A stretch of DNA of 64,000 bases from Brevibacterium oceani (GCF_013623835.1 NZ_JABKDE010000004.1:1-64000); one strand, 5' to 3'; counted from the stretch's first letter, positions 26,406 through 35,398 are shown. Made by a program: numbers and translations. The notes: generated by a model from the letters alone, not told the origin.

Positions 26406-27887
26406 GTGGCAAGAGGAGACGGGCAGCTGACGCACGAAATCGACCCCCAGGACCGCGGACCGCAGGATGAATGCGGTGTGTTCGGAGTCTGGGCACCCGG
26501 CGAAGAAACCGCCAAACTCACCTACTTCGGGCTCTACGCCCTGCAGCACCGAGGGCAGGAATCCGCCGGAATCGCCGCCAGCAACGGGCGTCAGATCCTG
26601 ATCTACCGCGACATGGGCCTGGTCTCTCAGGTGTTCCACGAACGCGACCTCGAACTCCTCCAAGGGCACATCGCCGTCGGCCACACGCGGTACTCGACGA
26701 CGGGTTCGCCCTCGTTCGAAAATGCTCAGCCCACGCTCGGACCGACCCCGTTCGGCACCGTCGCCTTGGCCCACAACGGCAACCTCACGAACTTCGACGA
26801 GCTCGAGGCCATGGCCGACGGCCGCCGCGACCACGCGACGAAGGTCGTCGAGGAGGCCACGAAGAAGACCTCCCGCACCCGACCCTTCCGCGACTCCTCG
26901 AACGACACTTCGCTGGTCACCGAACTCTTCGCGACCGAGCAGGGGGAGAACCTCACCGAGGCGGCGCTGAGCCTGCTCCCCCACGTCGACGGAGCGTTCT
27001 CGCTGGTGTACATGGACGAGAACACCCTCTACGCGGCCCGTGACCGACATGGGGTCCGCCCCCTGTCGCTGGGTCGGTTGGAGAACGGCTGGGTAGTGGC
27101 CTCGGAGACCGCGGCACTCGACATCGTCGGGGCGAAGTTCGTTCGCGACGTCGAACCCGGAGAGCTCATCGCCATCGACGAGGACGGACTGCGCTCCCAC
27201 CGCTTCGCCGAACCGAGCCAGGCCCGCTGCGTCTTCGAATACGTCTATCTCGCCCGCCCGGACAGCATGCTCGCCGGTAAGAACGTCCACGCCGCCCGCA
27301 CCCAGATGGGCCGGCAGCTGGCCGAGGAGTATCCGGTCGATGCCGATCTCGTCATCGCCACACCCGAATCGGGAACACCGGCGGCCGTCGGCTACGCCGA
27401 GGCCTCGGGCATCCCCTTCGGCCAGGGGCTGATGAAGAACGCCTACGTCGGCCGCACCTTCATCCAGCCTTCGCAGACCCTGCGGCAGCTGGGCATCCGC
27501 CTCAAGCTCAACCCGCTGCGAGAGAACATCGAAGGCAAACGTCTCGTCGTCGTCGACGATTCGATCGTGCGCGGCAACACCCAGCGGGCGCTCGTGCGGA
27601 TGCTGCGGGAGGCCGGGGCGAAGGAGATCCATGTCCGCATCTCCTCCCCGCCGGTGAAATGGCCCTGCTTCTACGGGATCGACTTCGCCACCCGGGCCGA
27701 GCTCATCGCCAACGGACTGACCACGAACGAGATCTGCGACAACCTCGGCGCGGATTCCCTCGGTTACATCTCTTTGGACGGCATGATCGCCGCCACCCAG
27801 CAGGAGCGCAGTCAGCTGTGCACCGCGTGCTTCTCGGGCGAGTACCCGATTCCCGTCAACAACACCCCCGCCGACAAAGGATGCTGA
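26406..27887 (+). CDS. purF: Amidophosphoribosyltransferase
   Basis: PurF commits PRPP to purine synthesis by adding the glutamine amide. The 493-residue protein begins with a propeptide that must be removed to expose Cys23 (ECGVFG) as N-terminal nucleophile. The PRPP loop VVVDDSIVRGNT is intact. Four Cys match the [4Fe-4S] ligands of the Bacillus enzyme: RCVFEYVY, WPCFYGID and LCTAC (two). So this is the oxygen-sensitive Fe-S type. The frame is open from TTG 26343. I chose GTG 26406 because relatives start VxRGDG at the same place and because of the leaderless -10 box. One base separates it from purM. Confidence 0.95.
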   Translation: MARGDGQLTHEIDPQDRGPQDECGVFGVWAPGEETAKLTYFGLYALQHRGQESAGIAASNGRQILIYRDMGLVSQVFHERDLELLQGHIAVGHTRYSTTGSPSFENAQPTLGPTPFGTVALAHNGNLTNFDELEAMADGRRDHATKVVEEATKKTSRTRPFRDSSNDTSLVTELFATEQGENLTEAALSLLPHVDGAFSLVYMDENTLYAARDRHGVRPLSLGRLENGWVVASETAALDIVGAKFVRDVEPGELIAIDEDGLRSHRFAEPSQARCVFEYVYLARPDSMLAGKNVHAARTQMGRQLAEEYPVDADLVIATPESGTPAAVGYAEASGIPFGQGLMKNAYVGRTFIQPSQTLRQLGIRLKLNPLRENIEGKRLVVVDDSIVRGNTQRALVRMLREAGAKEIHVRISSPPVKWPCFYGIDFATRAELIANGLTTNEICDNLGADSLGYISLDGMIAATQQERSQLCTACFSGEYPIPVNNTPADKGC

Positions 27888-27888
27888 G

Positions 27889-28986
27889 TTGAGTTCCGAC
27901 GCGAACCCGAAGTCCACCACCTATGCCGCCGCCGGCGTCGACGTCGAGGCCGGTGATCGCGCCGTCGAACTCATGAAGGCCGCCGTCTCCGCGACCCACA
28001 ACTCCTCGGTGATCGGTGGGATGGGCGGATTCGCCGGACTCTTCGACGTCTCCGTGCTCAAGGACTACGACCGTCCGCTGCTGGCCTCGTCGACCGACGG
28101 GGTGGGCACGAAGGTTGCCATCGCGCAGGCCCTCGACAAGCACGACACCATCGGCTATGACCTCGTGGGCATGGTCGTCGACGACATCATCGTCTGCGGC
28201 GCCCGTCCGCTGTTCATGACCGACTACATCGCCTGCGGCAAGGTCGTGGCCGAACGCATCGCCGACATCGTGCGCGGCATCGCCGACGCCTGTGCCTCCG
28301 CCGGTGTGGCGCTGGTCGGCGGCGAGACCGCGGAGCATCCGGGTCTGCTCGGTGTCGACGAATACGATGTCGCCGGTGCCGCCACCGGTGTCGTCGAGGC
28401 TGCGGATCTCCTCGGGCCGGAGAAGGTGCGGGCCGGTGACGTCCTCATCGGTCTGCCGTCGTCGGGCATCCACTCCAACGGCTACTCCCTCGTCCGTCAC
28501 ATCATCGCCGAGGCGGGGTGGGGCCTGGATCGGCAGGTCGAGGAATTCGGCCGCACCCTCGGCGAGGAGCTGCTCGTTCCGACCCATGTCTACACCGGTG
28601 AGCTCGCCGCACTCTTCGACGCCCTGCCCGAGGCCGTGCATTCGGTCTCCCACGTCACCGGCGGGGGACTCTCGGCCAATGTGGCCCGCGTGCTCCCGCA
28701 GGGTCTGGTCGCGCAGATGTCGCGGTCGACGTGGGAGGTCCCGGCAGTGTTCTCCGTGCTCGGGGACCTCGGCGGAGTGCCGCGGGCCGACCGTGAACGC
28801 ACCTGGAACCTCGGAGTCGGCATGGTCCTCGTCGTCGACCCGTCCGCGGTCGACGGTGTGCTGGCCGCGAGCCCCGGAGCCTGGGTGCTCGGCGACGTCG
28901 CCGCTGACGACGGTGCCCTGGTCTCCGAGCCCTCCTATGTGCAGGGCGCCAAGGGCGTCGACGGCGGCGCCGCGATCCTGCAATAG
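27889..28986 (+). CDS. purM: Phosphoribosylformylglycinamidine cyclo-ligase
   Basis: PurM (AIR synthetase) closes the imidazole ring using ATP. The 365-residue protein shows STDGVGTK, DDIIVCGARPLFMTDY, GGETAEHPG and SSGIHSNGYSLVR, all family hallmarks. The start is a TTG with AAAGGA about 8 nt upstream, one base after the purF stop. A hairpin follows 120 nt downstream. Confidence 0.94.
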   Translation: MSSDANPKSTTYAAAGVDVEAGDRAVELMKAAVSATHNSSVIGGMGGFAGLFDVSVLKDYDRPLLASSTDGVGTKVAIAQALDKHDTIGYDLVGMVVDDIIVCGARPLFMTDYIACGKVVAERIADIVRGIADACASAGVALVGGETAEHPGLLGVDEYDVAGAATGVVEAADLLGPEKVRAGDVLIGLPSSGIHSNGYSLVRHIIAEAGWGLDRQVEEFGRTLGEELLVPTHVYTGELAALFDALPEAVHSVSHVTGGGLSANVARVLPQGLVAQMSRSTWEVPAVFSVLGDLGGVPRADRERTWNLGVGMVLVVDPSAVDGVLAASPGAWVLGDVAADDGALVSEPSYVQGAKGVDGGAAILQ

Positions 28987-29105
28987 GAAGCCCTGCCTCG
29001 GCAACGGTGCGGAATGCTTCCGCGCGGACGCACCTGGGGTGGGAGCCGCCTCGGCGATGGAATCCCGGGGGAATACCGCGGTCGACGACAGTGCGCGGGC
29101 ACGAC

Positions 29106-29135
29106 TGAGGGCGGGGACCGAAGTCCCCGCCCTCA
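29106..29135 (+). terminator. Terminator between purM and DUF3073
   Basis: A perfect 13-bp stem (29106-29118 with 29123-29135) has a CGAA tetraloop and sits between convergent genes. It can act in both directions. A small 6-bp hairpin, GCGGAA-TGC-TTCCGC (29009-29023), lies in the purM 3' region. Confidence 0.75.
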
Positions 29136-29171
29136 CATAAGTCTGTTCAGACGTGTGCGGCTGCTATGCGC

Positions 29172-29384
29172 TCATTTCTCGTCGTACTCGTCATCATCGT
29201 CGACGTTGTACTTATCGGCGTAGTCGGAGTAGTCGGGTTCATCGTCATACGGATCCGACGGACCGGACTGACGAGAGTCGGCGCCCAGCTCCTCCTGGAG
29301 TCGATTAAGGTCGGTATCCGGGCTGTAGTATTTCAGCTTCCGAGCTACCTTGATCTGCTTTGCCTTTGCGCGGCCGCGACCCAC
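29172..29384 (-). CDS. DUF3073 family protein
   Basis: A 70-residue actinobacterial protein: a basic N-terminus (GRGRAKAKQIKVARKLKY) and an acidic, Asp/Tyr-rich C-terminus. The family is regularly found next to purM and has no known role. The basic part could bind nucleic acid. The frame is open to an ATG at 29408, but the GTG at 29384 has GGAGGGGG at 8 nt and matches the family start, so I prefer it. Confidence 0.85.
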   Translation of the reverse strand: MGRGRAKAKQIKVARKLKYYSPDTDLNRLQEELGADSRQSGPSDPYDDEPDYSDYADKYNVDDDDEYDEK

Positions 29385-29500
29385 TGGCGTGACCCCCTCC
29401 GTCGTCATGTGGGGCAGATGGCCCCGGACTAGATCTCTGCTATGCGCTTAAATCCTACCTGTTCGTACTGTGAAGTTCCATTTTGAGGGCGGACCTTGGA

Positions 29501-29506
29501 TAGGCT
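29501..29506 (+). promoter_or_regulatory. -10 box (TAGGCT), leaderless start
   Basis: TAGGCT lies 6 nt before the ATG at 29513. Confidence 0.6.
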
Positions 29507-29512
29507 GAACCC

Positions 29513-30328
29513 ATGGCCTACCGTCGCGATTATGTCGTCACCCTGCGGATCTTCGAACCTCTTGTGGTGCATTCCGAATTGCAAGACAGGCAGGTGGAGG
29601 ACAACCGTTCGCGGGTCGAGCGGCAGATCTCTCAGGACGCCGACAAGCGCTTGATCTCCCTGCCGCCGAGTCCTGTGGCCGATTCCTTTCGGCGGACTCC
29701 GATCTTCCTTCCGGCGTCTCAGACAGCGGACGGTGTCGACCGTTTCTGCCCTGCTCAGGAGGACATCCGCGGCTGGGAGGCGCTCGAATCGCTGACCGAG
29801 CACACCTCCAAGGCGACCCTGGACATCATCGCCCCGAAATCCGCCCGCCGGCGTGCGGCCAGCCGTCGCGCCGAATGGCTGCAGGACGCGAAGGACACCC
29901 GGATCTTCACCCGCGTCTCGGCCTGGGACGTGCCGCCGGCGTGGTGGCTGTTCTTCTCCCTGTCGGAAGACCAGATCATCACCGAGGAGACCGATGCCGG
30001 TCTGCGTGTGATCATCCGCACGGACATCCTCGCCGCTTCGGCGCGGATGGAGTGGGCGGCGGAGACGGTCGCGGACAATTCGAAGGTCGTCGACATGGTC
30101 GAGCAGACATCGGCCCTGGCCGAATGGATCGACATGTTCGACATGAACTCGATCCTCGAACTCGACCTCGGCGGAATGTCGGATGTGCTGTGGCCGAATG
30201 AAGCCCCCGAACTCGTCGATTCGTGGGTGACCGCACTGAGCAATGACGACCATGAGTCCGCGGTCGCCGCATTCCAGAAGTACGCGGCGGCCTGGGAGCA
30301 GCTCAACCTCTACGCCCGCAGCTCCTGA
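29513..30328 (+). CDS. Hypothetical actinobacterial protein
   Basis: A 271-residue protein, probably cytoplasmic, with no signal peptide or membrane helix and many charged residues. It opens MAYRRDYVVTLRIFEPL and contains an Arg-rich patch (SARRRAASRRAEW) and a Trp-rich motif (WDVPPAWWLFF). I do not recognise a family beyond an impression of an actinobacterial conserved protein. Start support comes from the leaderless -10 box. It faces away from DUF3073. A 56-bp palindrome follows 9 nt after its stop. Confidence 0.6.
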   Translation: MAYRRDYVVTLRIFEPLVVHSELQDRQVEDNRSRVERQISQDADKRLISLPPSPVADSFRRTPIFLPASQTADGVDRFCPAQEDIRGWEALESLTEHTSKATLDIIAPKSARRRAASRRAEWLQDAKDTRIFTRVSAWDVPPAWWLFFSLSEDQIITEETDAGLRVIIRTDILAASARMEWAAETVADNSKVVDMVEQTSALAEWIDMFDMNSILELDLGGMSDVLWPNEAPELVDSWVTALSNDDHESAVAAFQKYAAAWEQLNLYARSS

Positions 30329-30337
30329 CCCTTCTTG

Positions 30338-30393
30338 CTACCTGACGGCGGCCCAGCAACCTCGCGCCAGGTTGCTGGGCCGCCGTCGGGTAG
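30338..30393. repeat. 56-bp palindromic repeat, copy 1
   Basis: An imperfect palindrome: arms CTACCTGACGGCGGCCCAGC and GCTGGGCCGCCGTCGGGTAG around a GC-rich centre. Flanking TTG/CAA extends it to 62 bp. It lies 9 nt after the stop of the preceding gene and before a tandem gene. Confidence 0.85.
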
Positions 30394-30406
30394 CAATAAG
30401 GGCGGA

Positions 30407-30412
30407 TAGGAT
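30407..30412 (+). promoter_or_regulatory. -10 box (TAGGAT) for the HTTM pair
   Basis: TAGGAT just after palindrome copy 1 would give a leader of about 40 nt to the ATG at 30458. Confidence 0.35.
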
Positions 30413-30457
30413 TGTCTGCGAACGATCCGCACCCGAGAGGACGAGCTGCGTAAGCGT

Positions 30458-31099
30458 ATGGAAAAGCACAAGCGCCGTCTCCTGACGAGCCAGGATCCCG
30501 CCGCCGAAGGCCCGGATCACGCCGGCTCGTCCGGCACCGCCGCCTCCGGCGAGTCCACGTCGGCCGAGTCCTCCATCGGGACGACCGCAGAGCCGACCGC
30601 AGAACCGACCGCAGGACCGAAGCCCCGCACCCGGCCGAAGTCCCGTACTCGGGTGCGACCGCTGTCGAAGGTCGGCATCGGGTGGCGCCTTGCGATCACG
30701 GCGCTGGCCTTCGTCATCCTCACCTGTGGGCAGTTCCTCAACACCAACGACTTCTTCCCGCTCGGCTCGCTGACCCAGTACGCGACCGCCAAGGACCTCA
30801 ACGGCACGGTCGGTTCGACATGCATCGCCGCCCAGTTCCCCGGCGAGGACGAACCGCGCCGACTCGGGTTCAACGCGGCCACCGTCGGCATCGAACGCGG
30901 AGACGTCGAATCCCAGCTCGACCGCGTCATCGCCCACCCCGAACTCATGCAGTCCATGGCCGACTCGTACGTGCGGCTGCACCCGAACGAACCGAAGCCC
31001 GAGACGATGATCCTCTGCCGCACCACCACCCAGCTCAAGAACGGCATCAGCGTCGGCGAACCCGAAGAATCGACCCTGGCGACCTGGGAGGTGCGATGA
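30458..31099 (+). CDS. Single-pass membrane protein paired with an HTTM protein
   Basis: A 213-residue protein. A basic start and a Thr/Pro/Arg-rich disordered region (about 10-70) precede one hydrophobic helix (about 78-95). A soluble extracytoplasmic part follows, with two Cys (STCIAAQ and MILCRTT) that may pair. I do not recognise its family. Its stop overlaps the start of the HTTM-like gene by 4 nt, so the two are made together. Proteins next to HTTM membrane enzymes in other actinobacteria have a similar layout. Function is unknown. The ribosome binding site is weak. Confidence 0.6.
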   Translation: MEKHKRRLLTSQDPAAEGPDHAGSSGTAASGESTSAESSIGTTAEPTAEPTAGPKPRTRPKSRTRVRPLSKVGIGWRLAITALAFVILTCGQFLNTNDFFPLGSLTQYATAKDLNGTVGSTCIAAQFPGEDEPRRLGFNAATVGIERGDVESQLDRVIAHPELMQSMADSYVRLHPNEPKPETMILCRTTTQLKNGISVGEPEESTLATWEVR

Positions 31100-31980
31100 G
31101 CCGCACCCCGACACTGACGACGACACCCGCCGAGGCGGCCCCCACCAACGCATTCCTGCGCTGGTTCACCCCCGAGCTCCCCTTGGCCCGGGTGGCCATG
31201 TTCCGCGTCTTCATCTACCTCTTCATCATCATCGATGTGCTCACCATCTCCGGTGACGTCATCGCCCACGGCTGGACGCCGGAGTTCTACCAGCCGCTGT
31301 GGCTGGCCCGGTTCCTCCACATCCCCGCCGTCAGCGTCCTCGGCGCCCAGCTCCTGCTCGCCGCCGTCATCGTCTTCTCCCTGCTCGCGGCCGCCGGCAT
31401 CCTCCAGCGCATCAGCGGCTGGGTCGTGGCGATCACCTTCGGGCTGTGGATGTTCTACACGCAGGGCTACGGCTACGTCGCCCACGACCACATGGCGCTG
31501 GTCATCGCCGCCCTCGTCCTGCCGACGGTCGGCGTCGCGCGGTTCCGGGACGTCGGCACCACCTCGGCGAAGGCCGGATGGGCACTGCGAGTCGTCCAGA
31601 TCGCGGTCGTCCTCACCTACTTCTACTCGGCGGTGATGAAATGGATCGCCTCGGGCAACATCGCCGACTGGGGCAACGGGGCCGTCATCATCTGGGCGCT
31701 CATGCGCCGCGGGGCCGAATGGTCGAAGCCGTTCCTCGAGATGCCCGGCTTCCTCATCGCCGGGCAGTGGGCGACGCTGGCGTTCGAATTCCTCTCACCG
31801 CTCGCCCTGCTCGCGAAGGGCAGGTGGCTCTACGGGGTCGTCGCGTTCTTCTGCCTCTTCCACCTGCTCACCTACCTGGCGCTGGGCATCCACTTCCTGC
31901 CGACCGTCATCTGCTGGGCGGCGTTCCTGCCGCTCGAGAAGCTCGTCCCGAAGCGCTTCACCAGCACCGGCACCGCCTAA
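31096..31980 (+). CDS. HTTM domain membrane protein (gamma-carboxylase-like)
   Basis: A 294-residue multi-pass protein with about eight hydrophobic segments. The HTTM (horizontally transferred transmembrane) signature is present: FTPELPLARVAMFRVFIY at the start, then YSAVMKW and the conserved GHRRG-like loop region replaced by HDHMALV. The family shares the membrane core of vitamin-K-dependent gamma-carboxylase, but its bacterial reaction is mostly unknown. The ATG overlaps the previous stop (ATGA). Its stop overlaps the convergent LysR stop by 4 nt. Confidence 0.75.
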   Translation: MSRTPTLTTTPAEAAPTNAFLRWFTPELPLARVAMFRVFIYLFIIIDVLTISGDVIAHGWTPEFYQPLWLARFLHIPAVSVLGAQLLLAAVIVFSLLAAAGILQRISGWVVAITFGLWMFYTQGYGYVAHDHMALVIAALVLPTVGVARFRDVGTTSAKAGWALRVVQIAVVLTYFYSAVMKWIASGNIADWGNGAVIIWALMRRGAEWSKPFLEMPGFLIAGQWATLAFEFLSPLALLAKGRWLYGVVAFFCLFHLLTYLALGIHFLPTVICWAAFLPLEKLVPKRFTSTGTA

Positions 31981-32882
31981 ACCTCGGCGTCCCCGACTCG
32001 GCTGAGCGCGCCGATCACCGCGCGCACCGCGACACGCTCGGCCGTGTCCGGGCGCATCACCGCAACGATCCACCGCGTCGTGCTCACCCCGGTCAGCGGG
32101 ACGAGCGAGAGCCCGGCACCGCGCGGCGTCGTGAACCGGGGGAGGAGCGCGACCTGGTCAGAGGAGGCGACGATCGCCTCGATGAGTCGGTTGTCCCGGA
32201 TGCGTTGGACTACGTCGAGGTCGTGACCGGAGACGTGCTCGATCGAGGTGAGGATCGTGTCGAACGGGTACCCGCGGGGCACTCCCACCCAGCGACAGCC
32301 GACGACATCGTCCGGGGTCAGTGAGGTGCGATCGGCGAGCGGATGGTCGCTCGCGAGGGCGACGTCGATGGGCTCGCGGGCGAGTGGGACGACGGTGAGT
32401 CCGTCCGTGCCGAGCGGGCGTTCGGCGACGAGGCTGTGCGCGACGACGATGTCAGCATCCCGGGTCAGCCCCGCGAATTCGTGCTCGGCGAGGTCGACAT
32501 CGTCCATGAGCAGGCCGATCGCCGGATGGTCCTCCCGCAGCCGGCGCAGCGCATCGGGCAGCAGGTGGGTGAGCGCGCTGGGGAGTCCCGTCAGGGTGAT
32601 CTCTCCGGAGGCCTCGCCGAGGTGGCCCTCCCATTGGGCCTGCACGCGGGCGAGCGTGCGGGCCACGTCCCGCCCGCCGTCGGCGAGCAGTCGTCCCGCG
32701 GCGGTGAGCGTGAGTCCGCGACCGGCGGGCTCGACGAGGGTGCGGCCGAACTCGCGACCGGCCTGCCGCAGCTGCTGTGAGACGGCGGAGGGGGAGCGGT
32801 GGGTGACATCGGCGACGGCGGTGACGCTGCCGTATTCGTCGAACAGGCGCAGCAGTTCGAGATGCCTCGGATCGATGACCAT
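31977..32882 (-). CDS. LysR-type transcriptional regulator
   Basis: A 301-residue LysR protein: an N-terminal winged helix-turn-helix (about 1-60, with a SPSAVSQQLRQ recognition helix) and a periplasmic-binding-like effector domain (about 90-290). It is divergent from a DMT transporter with a 72-bp gap holding a perfect inverted repeat, so it very likely controls that transporter and itself. Effector unknown. The start is supported by a TAGCAT -10 box 6 nt upstream. Confidence 0.88.
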   Translation of the reverse strand: MVIDPRHLELLRLFDEYGSVTAVADVTHRSPSAVSQQLRQAGREFGRTLVEPAGRGLTLTAAGRLLADGGRDVARTLARVQAQWEGHLGEASGEITLTGLPSALTHLLPDALRRLREDHPAIGLLMDDVDLAEHEFAGLTRDADIVVAHSLVAERPLGTDGLTVVPLAREPIDVALASDHPLADRTSLTPDDVVGCRWVGVPRGYPFDTILTSIEHVSGHDLDVVQRIRDNRLIEAIVASSDQVALLPRFTTPRGAGLSLVPLTGVSTTRWIVAVMRPDTAERVAVRAVIGALSRVGDAEV

Positions 32883-32888
32883 GAAGCC

Positions 32889-32894
32889 ATGCTA
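32889..32894 (-). promoter_or_regulatory. -10 box (TAGCAT), leaderless start of the LysR gene
   Basis: A minus-strand TAGCAT lies 6 nt before the ATG at 32882, next to the operator. Confidence 0.5.
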
Positions 32895-32903
32895 CAGAGT
32901 CAG

Positions 32904-32928
32904 TGAAGCACTCTGCGATTGTGCTTCA
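32904..32928. promoter_or_regulatory. LysR operator candidate
   Basis: TGAAGCAC-N9-GTGCTTCA is a perfect 8-bp inverted repeat placed between the divergent genes. It covers the -35 area of the LysR gene and lies 27 nt before the transporter start, as expected for an autoregulated LysR pair. Confidence 0.6.
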
Positions 32929-32954
32929 TCAACGCGGCGGCCCAGAATGAGGTC

Positions 32955-33953
32955 ATGTCATTCAAACACTGTCTGCTCGCCGCCTCGGTGGCGGTGATGT
33001 GGGGACTGAACTTCCTCGCGATCGATGTCTCGCTTGATCAGTTCCCGCCGTTCCTCCTCGCCGCGATCCGCTTCGCGCTCCTCGCTCTGCCGGCGCTGCT
33101 GTTCGTCCCGAAGCCCGACGTGAAGTTCCGGTGGATCATCGGCTACGGGTTCGGCTTCGGCCTGCTGCAGTTCCTCTTCCTCTATTGGGCGATGGCCGCC
33201 GGAATGCCGGCGGGTCTGGCCTCTCTCGTGCTTCAGGCCTCAGGCCCGTTCACGGTGCTGCTGGGGATGACGTTCCTGCGCGAGAAGGTCCGGGGCTCGC
33301 AGATGGTCTTCCTGCTCATCGCGATGGCCGGCCTCGGCGTCGTCGGCTGGCAGCGCCTTGACGCTCATGCGAGTTTCATTCCGTTCCTCCTCACCCTGGC
33401 AGGTGCCTTCGGCTGGGCGATCGGCAATATCTGCAACCGGCAGGCGCATTCGACCGAGCCGATCAAACTGACGATGTGGATGTCAGTGGTCCCGCCCGTG
33501 CCGATGTTCATCCTCTCCCTCCTCGTCGAAGGCCCCGAGCGCGTCGGGGAGTCCTTCCTCGGCCTGACGAGTCCGACGGGACTGCTGGCGATCGCCGGGC
33601 TCCTCTACACCGTCATCATCGCGACGATCCTCGGCTCGGGCATCTGGTCATGGCTGATGGCGCGCAATCCGGCCGGCGTCGTCGCACCGTTCTCGATGCT
33701 CGTGCCCGTCGTCGGGATGAGCGCGGCGTTCGTCTTCCTCGGCGAACGGGTCACCGTCGGCGAACTGTGCGGGGCCGTGCTCGTCGTCCTCGGCGTCCTC
33801 GGCGCCGGACTCAAGGCGGCGAAGGGAGCACGAATCCTCGCCGAGGCGGTGCCGGCCGATGAGGCCGCACTCCCTTCCTCTGATTCCCAGGAGGGCGCGG
33901 GCGGCGAAAGCGGAGTCGGCGATGAGACCGACGTCCCCGCGGGGACGCGGTGA
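32955..33953 (+). CDS. EamA/DMT-family transporter, LysR-controlled
   Basis: A 332-residue protein with about ten helices in two EamA repeats. Motifs include WGLNFLAID at the start and FLGERVTVGELCGAVLVV in the second half. A polar C-terminal tail (about 295-332) carries Glu, Ser and Gly. This RhaT/YdcZ-like branch with a divergent LysR is typical of amino acid or metabolite exporters such as EamA or YdeD. The frame is open from 32919. I chose 32955, with AGG upstream and a hydrophobic start. Confidence 0.8.
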   Translation: MSFKHCLLAASVAVMWGLNFLAIDVSLDQFPPFLLAAIRFALLALPALLFVPKPDVKFRWIIGYGFGFGLLQFLFLYWAMAAGMPAGLASLVLQASGPFTVLLGMTFLREKVRGSQMVFLLIAMAGLGVVGWQRLDAHASFIPFLLTLAGAFGWAIGNICNRQAHSTEPIKLTMWMSVVPPVPMFILSLLVEGPERVGESFLGLTSPTGLLAIAGLLYTVIIATILGSGIWSWLMARNPAGVVAPFSMLVPVVGMSAAFVFLGERVTVGELCGAVLVVLGVLGAGLKAAKGARILAEAVPADEAALPSSDSQEGAGGESGVGDETDVPAGTR

Positions 33954-34031
33954 CTCTTCGGGCCAGGTGATATCCCTGCGGGGTCGCGGGGACCGGAAAC
34001 GCCGAAACGAGGGCAGAGTCTGTGCACGCAC

Positions 34032-34037
34032 TAGAGT
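34032..34037 (+). promoter_or_regulatory. -10 box (TAGAGT), leaderless start
   Basis: TAGAGT lies 7 nt before the ATG at 34045. Confidence 0.55.
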
Positions 34038-34044
34038 CGTGCCC

Positions 34045-35352
34045 ATGACCCTATCGGACAACCAGCCGCTCACCGCCGAGGAACTCCTCGCATCCCCGCG
34101 GGGACGGTCCTTCATCCTCGGGCTCGCAACCCGGGTGCCCGACCACCTCGAGGATGCGTTCGACGAGGAAGGTGAGCCGCTGACCGCGGAGGCGCGGATC
34201 CACGACGAGCTCGGTGACTCTCTCCTCATCGCGGGCTTCCTCACCGATAAGGCCGATGGGGCCGGGGTGGCGATGTATCTGGGTGCGGGGTTCGTCGAAC
34301 CTGAGCCCGGTGACGTCACTGCGGCGGATGTGGTCGAGAAGCTGCGGGAGGTGGCACCATCGGCGCCCACGCTGGATGAGGTCGAATCGGAGCTCGGCGA
34401 GGTCGTCGACGACGCCGAATACTGGCAGCCGCCGGATGGAGTCGAGTCCATTGCCGCCGATGACGAGGTGCGGACGGCACTGATGCCGTTCGCCGAGACG
34501 ATCCTCGCCACAGGTCTCCTCGACGACTGGTCGCGTCCCCTTGATCAGGAGAGCCAATGGGCACTGGCCTGGGATGATTCGGAAATTCACGGCACTGTGG
34601 GTCCGGTGTTCGATGAGCCCCTCGGCGAGGTGGCTGAGGACAGGGTGATCGCCCTCGACGACCTCATCGCCGGCGACGACGATTCCGGCAGCAGTGTGCC
34701 CCGCGGGCTGAACGACTGGGTGGCCGACATGCTCAGCACGGAGACCGAGCGCCGCAGCGACTTCGCCAAGAGCCCGTTCCATCAGCTGAGCAGCAGCTGG
34801 TGGTCGACTCCGCCTCTGACACTCTGGTCGTCCACGTCAACGTGGCGTGCAGGTGAACCGATCGGCCTCAGCCTCGTCGAGGACAGTCTCGGCTTCGAAA
34901 GGGCGCGCGCCTGCCGACTCCGCCTTCGACCAGAGCTGCGCATCTGCGAAATCCACCGACCTGAGGACTGGGCCGAACTCTGCCGTCGGTACCCTCTCGA
35001 CGTCACTGCTCAGCAGCGCTCCGACTGGTTCGAAACGACCGGGCGCAGGGGCCGATGGGTCATCCCCGACTGGTCGCGGGTCGCCGAGGAGTTCGACGGC
35101 GTGCACGTCAGCCTCGCCGGATATCTGCGCACGGCCGGTGCCGTCGTCGACATCGGCGAGGCGAGCGTCAGCGAGGACTTACCGTCACGTCCGACCGCAG
35201 GCGATACGGACGAGCGGACAGCGAGCCTCATGGCCGGGTGGAATCCGGACACGACGTTCTGGCTGGGCGATGTCGTCACCGGCATCGCCGAGGTGGCCGA
35301 ATGGGCCTATGACGACGATGCCGACGGGTGGCGTCAGGTGCCGCCTCGGTGA
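34045..35352 (+). CDS. Hypothetical acidic protein
   Basis: A 435-residue, strongly acidic protein, likely cytoplasmic, with no membrane helix. The sequence is rich in Asp/Glu/Trp, with DDAEYWQPP, NDWVADML and WFETTGRRGRWVIPDW. I recognise no domain. Its frame is open from 33859, in the tail of the transporter gene. The -10 box and the M at 34045 argue for the short form. It ends 47 nt before the convergent oxidoreductase stop, with a small hairpin between. Confidence 0.6.
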   Translation: MTLSDNQPLTAEELLASPRGRSFILGLATRVPDHLEDAFDEEGEPLTAEARIHDELGDSLLIAGFLTDKADGAGVAMYLGAGFVEPEPGDVTAADVVEKLREVAPSAPTLDEVESELGEVVDDAEYWQPPDGVESIAADDEVRTALMPFAETILATGLLDDWSRPLDQESQWALAWDDSEIHGTVGPVFDEPLGEVAEDRVIALDDLIAGDDDSGSSVPRGLNDWVADMLSTETERRSDFAKSPFHQLSSSWWSTPPLTLWSSTSTWRAGEPIGLSLVEDSLGFERARACRLRLRPELRICEIHRPEDWAELCRRYPLDVTAQQRSDWFETTGRRGRWVIPDWSRVAEEFDGVHVSLAGYLRTAGAVVDIGEASVSEDLPSRPTAGDTDERTASLMAGWNPDTTFWLGDVVTGIAEVAEWAYDDDADGWRQVPPR

Positions 35353-35356
35353 GTGA

Positions 35357-35379
35357 TCGACGTCCCTGCGGGGACGTCG
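35357..35379. terminator. Short hairpin between convergent genes
   Basis: TCGACGTCCC pairs with GGGACGTCG across a short loop just after the stop at 35352. No T-tract is present. Confidence 0.45.
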
Positions 35380-35398
35380 TGACCGGTCGACTCCAGCG

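Noticed and set aside
33859..34044. Longer form of the hypothetical protein at 34045
   Set aside because: The extension overlaps the transporter 3' end and is Arg-rich shadow sequence; the -10 box supports 34045.
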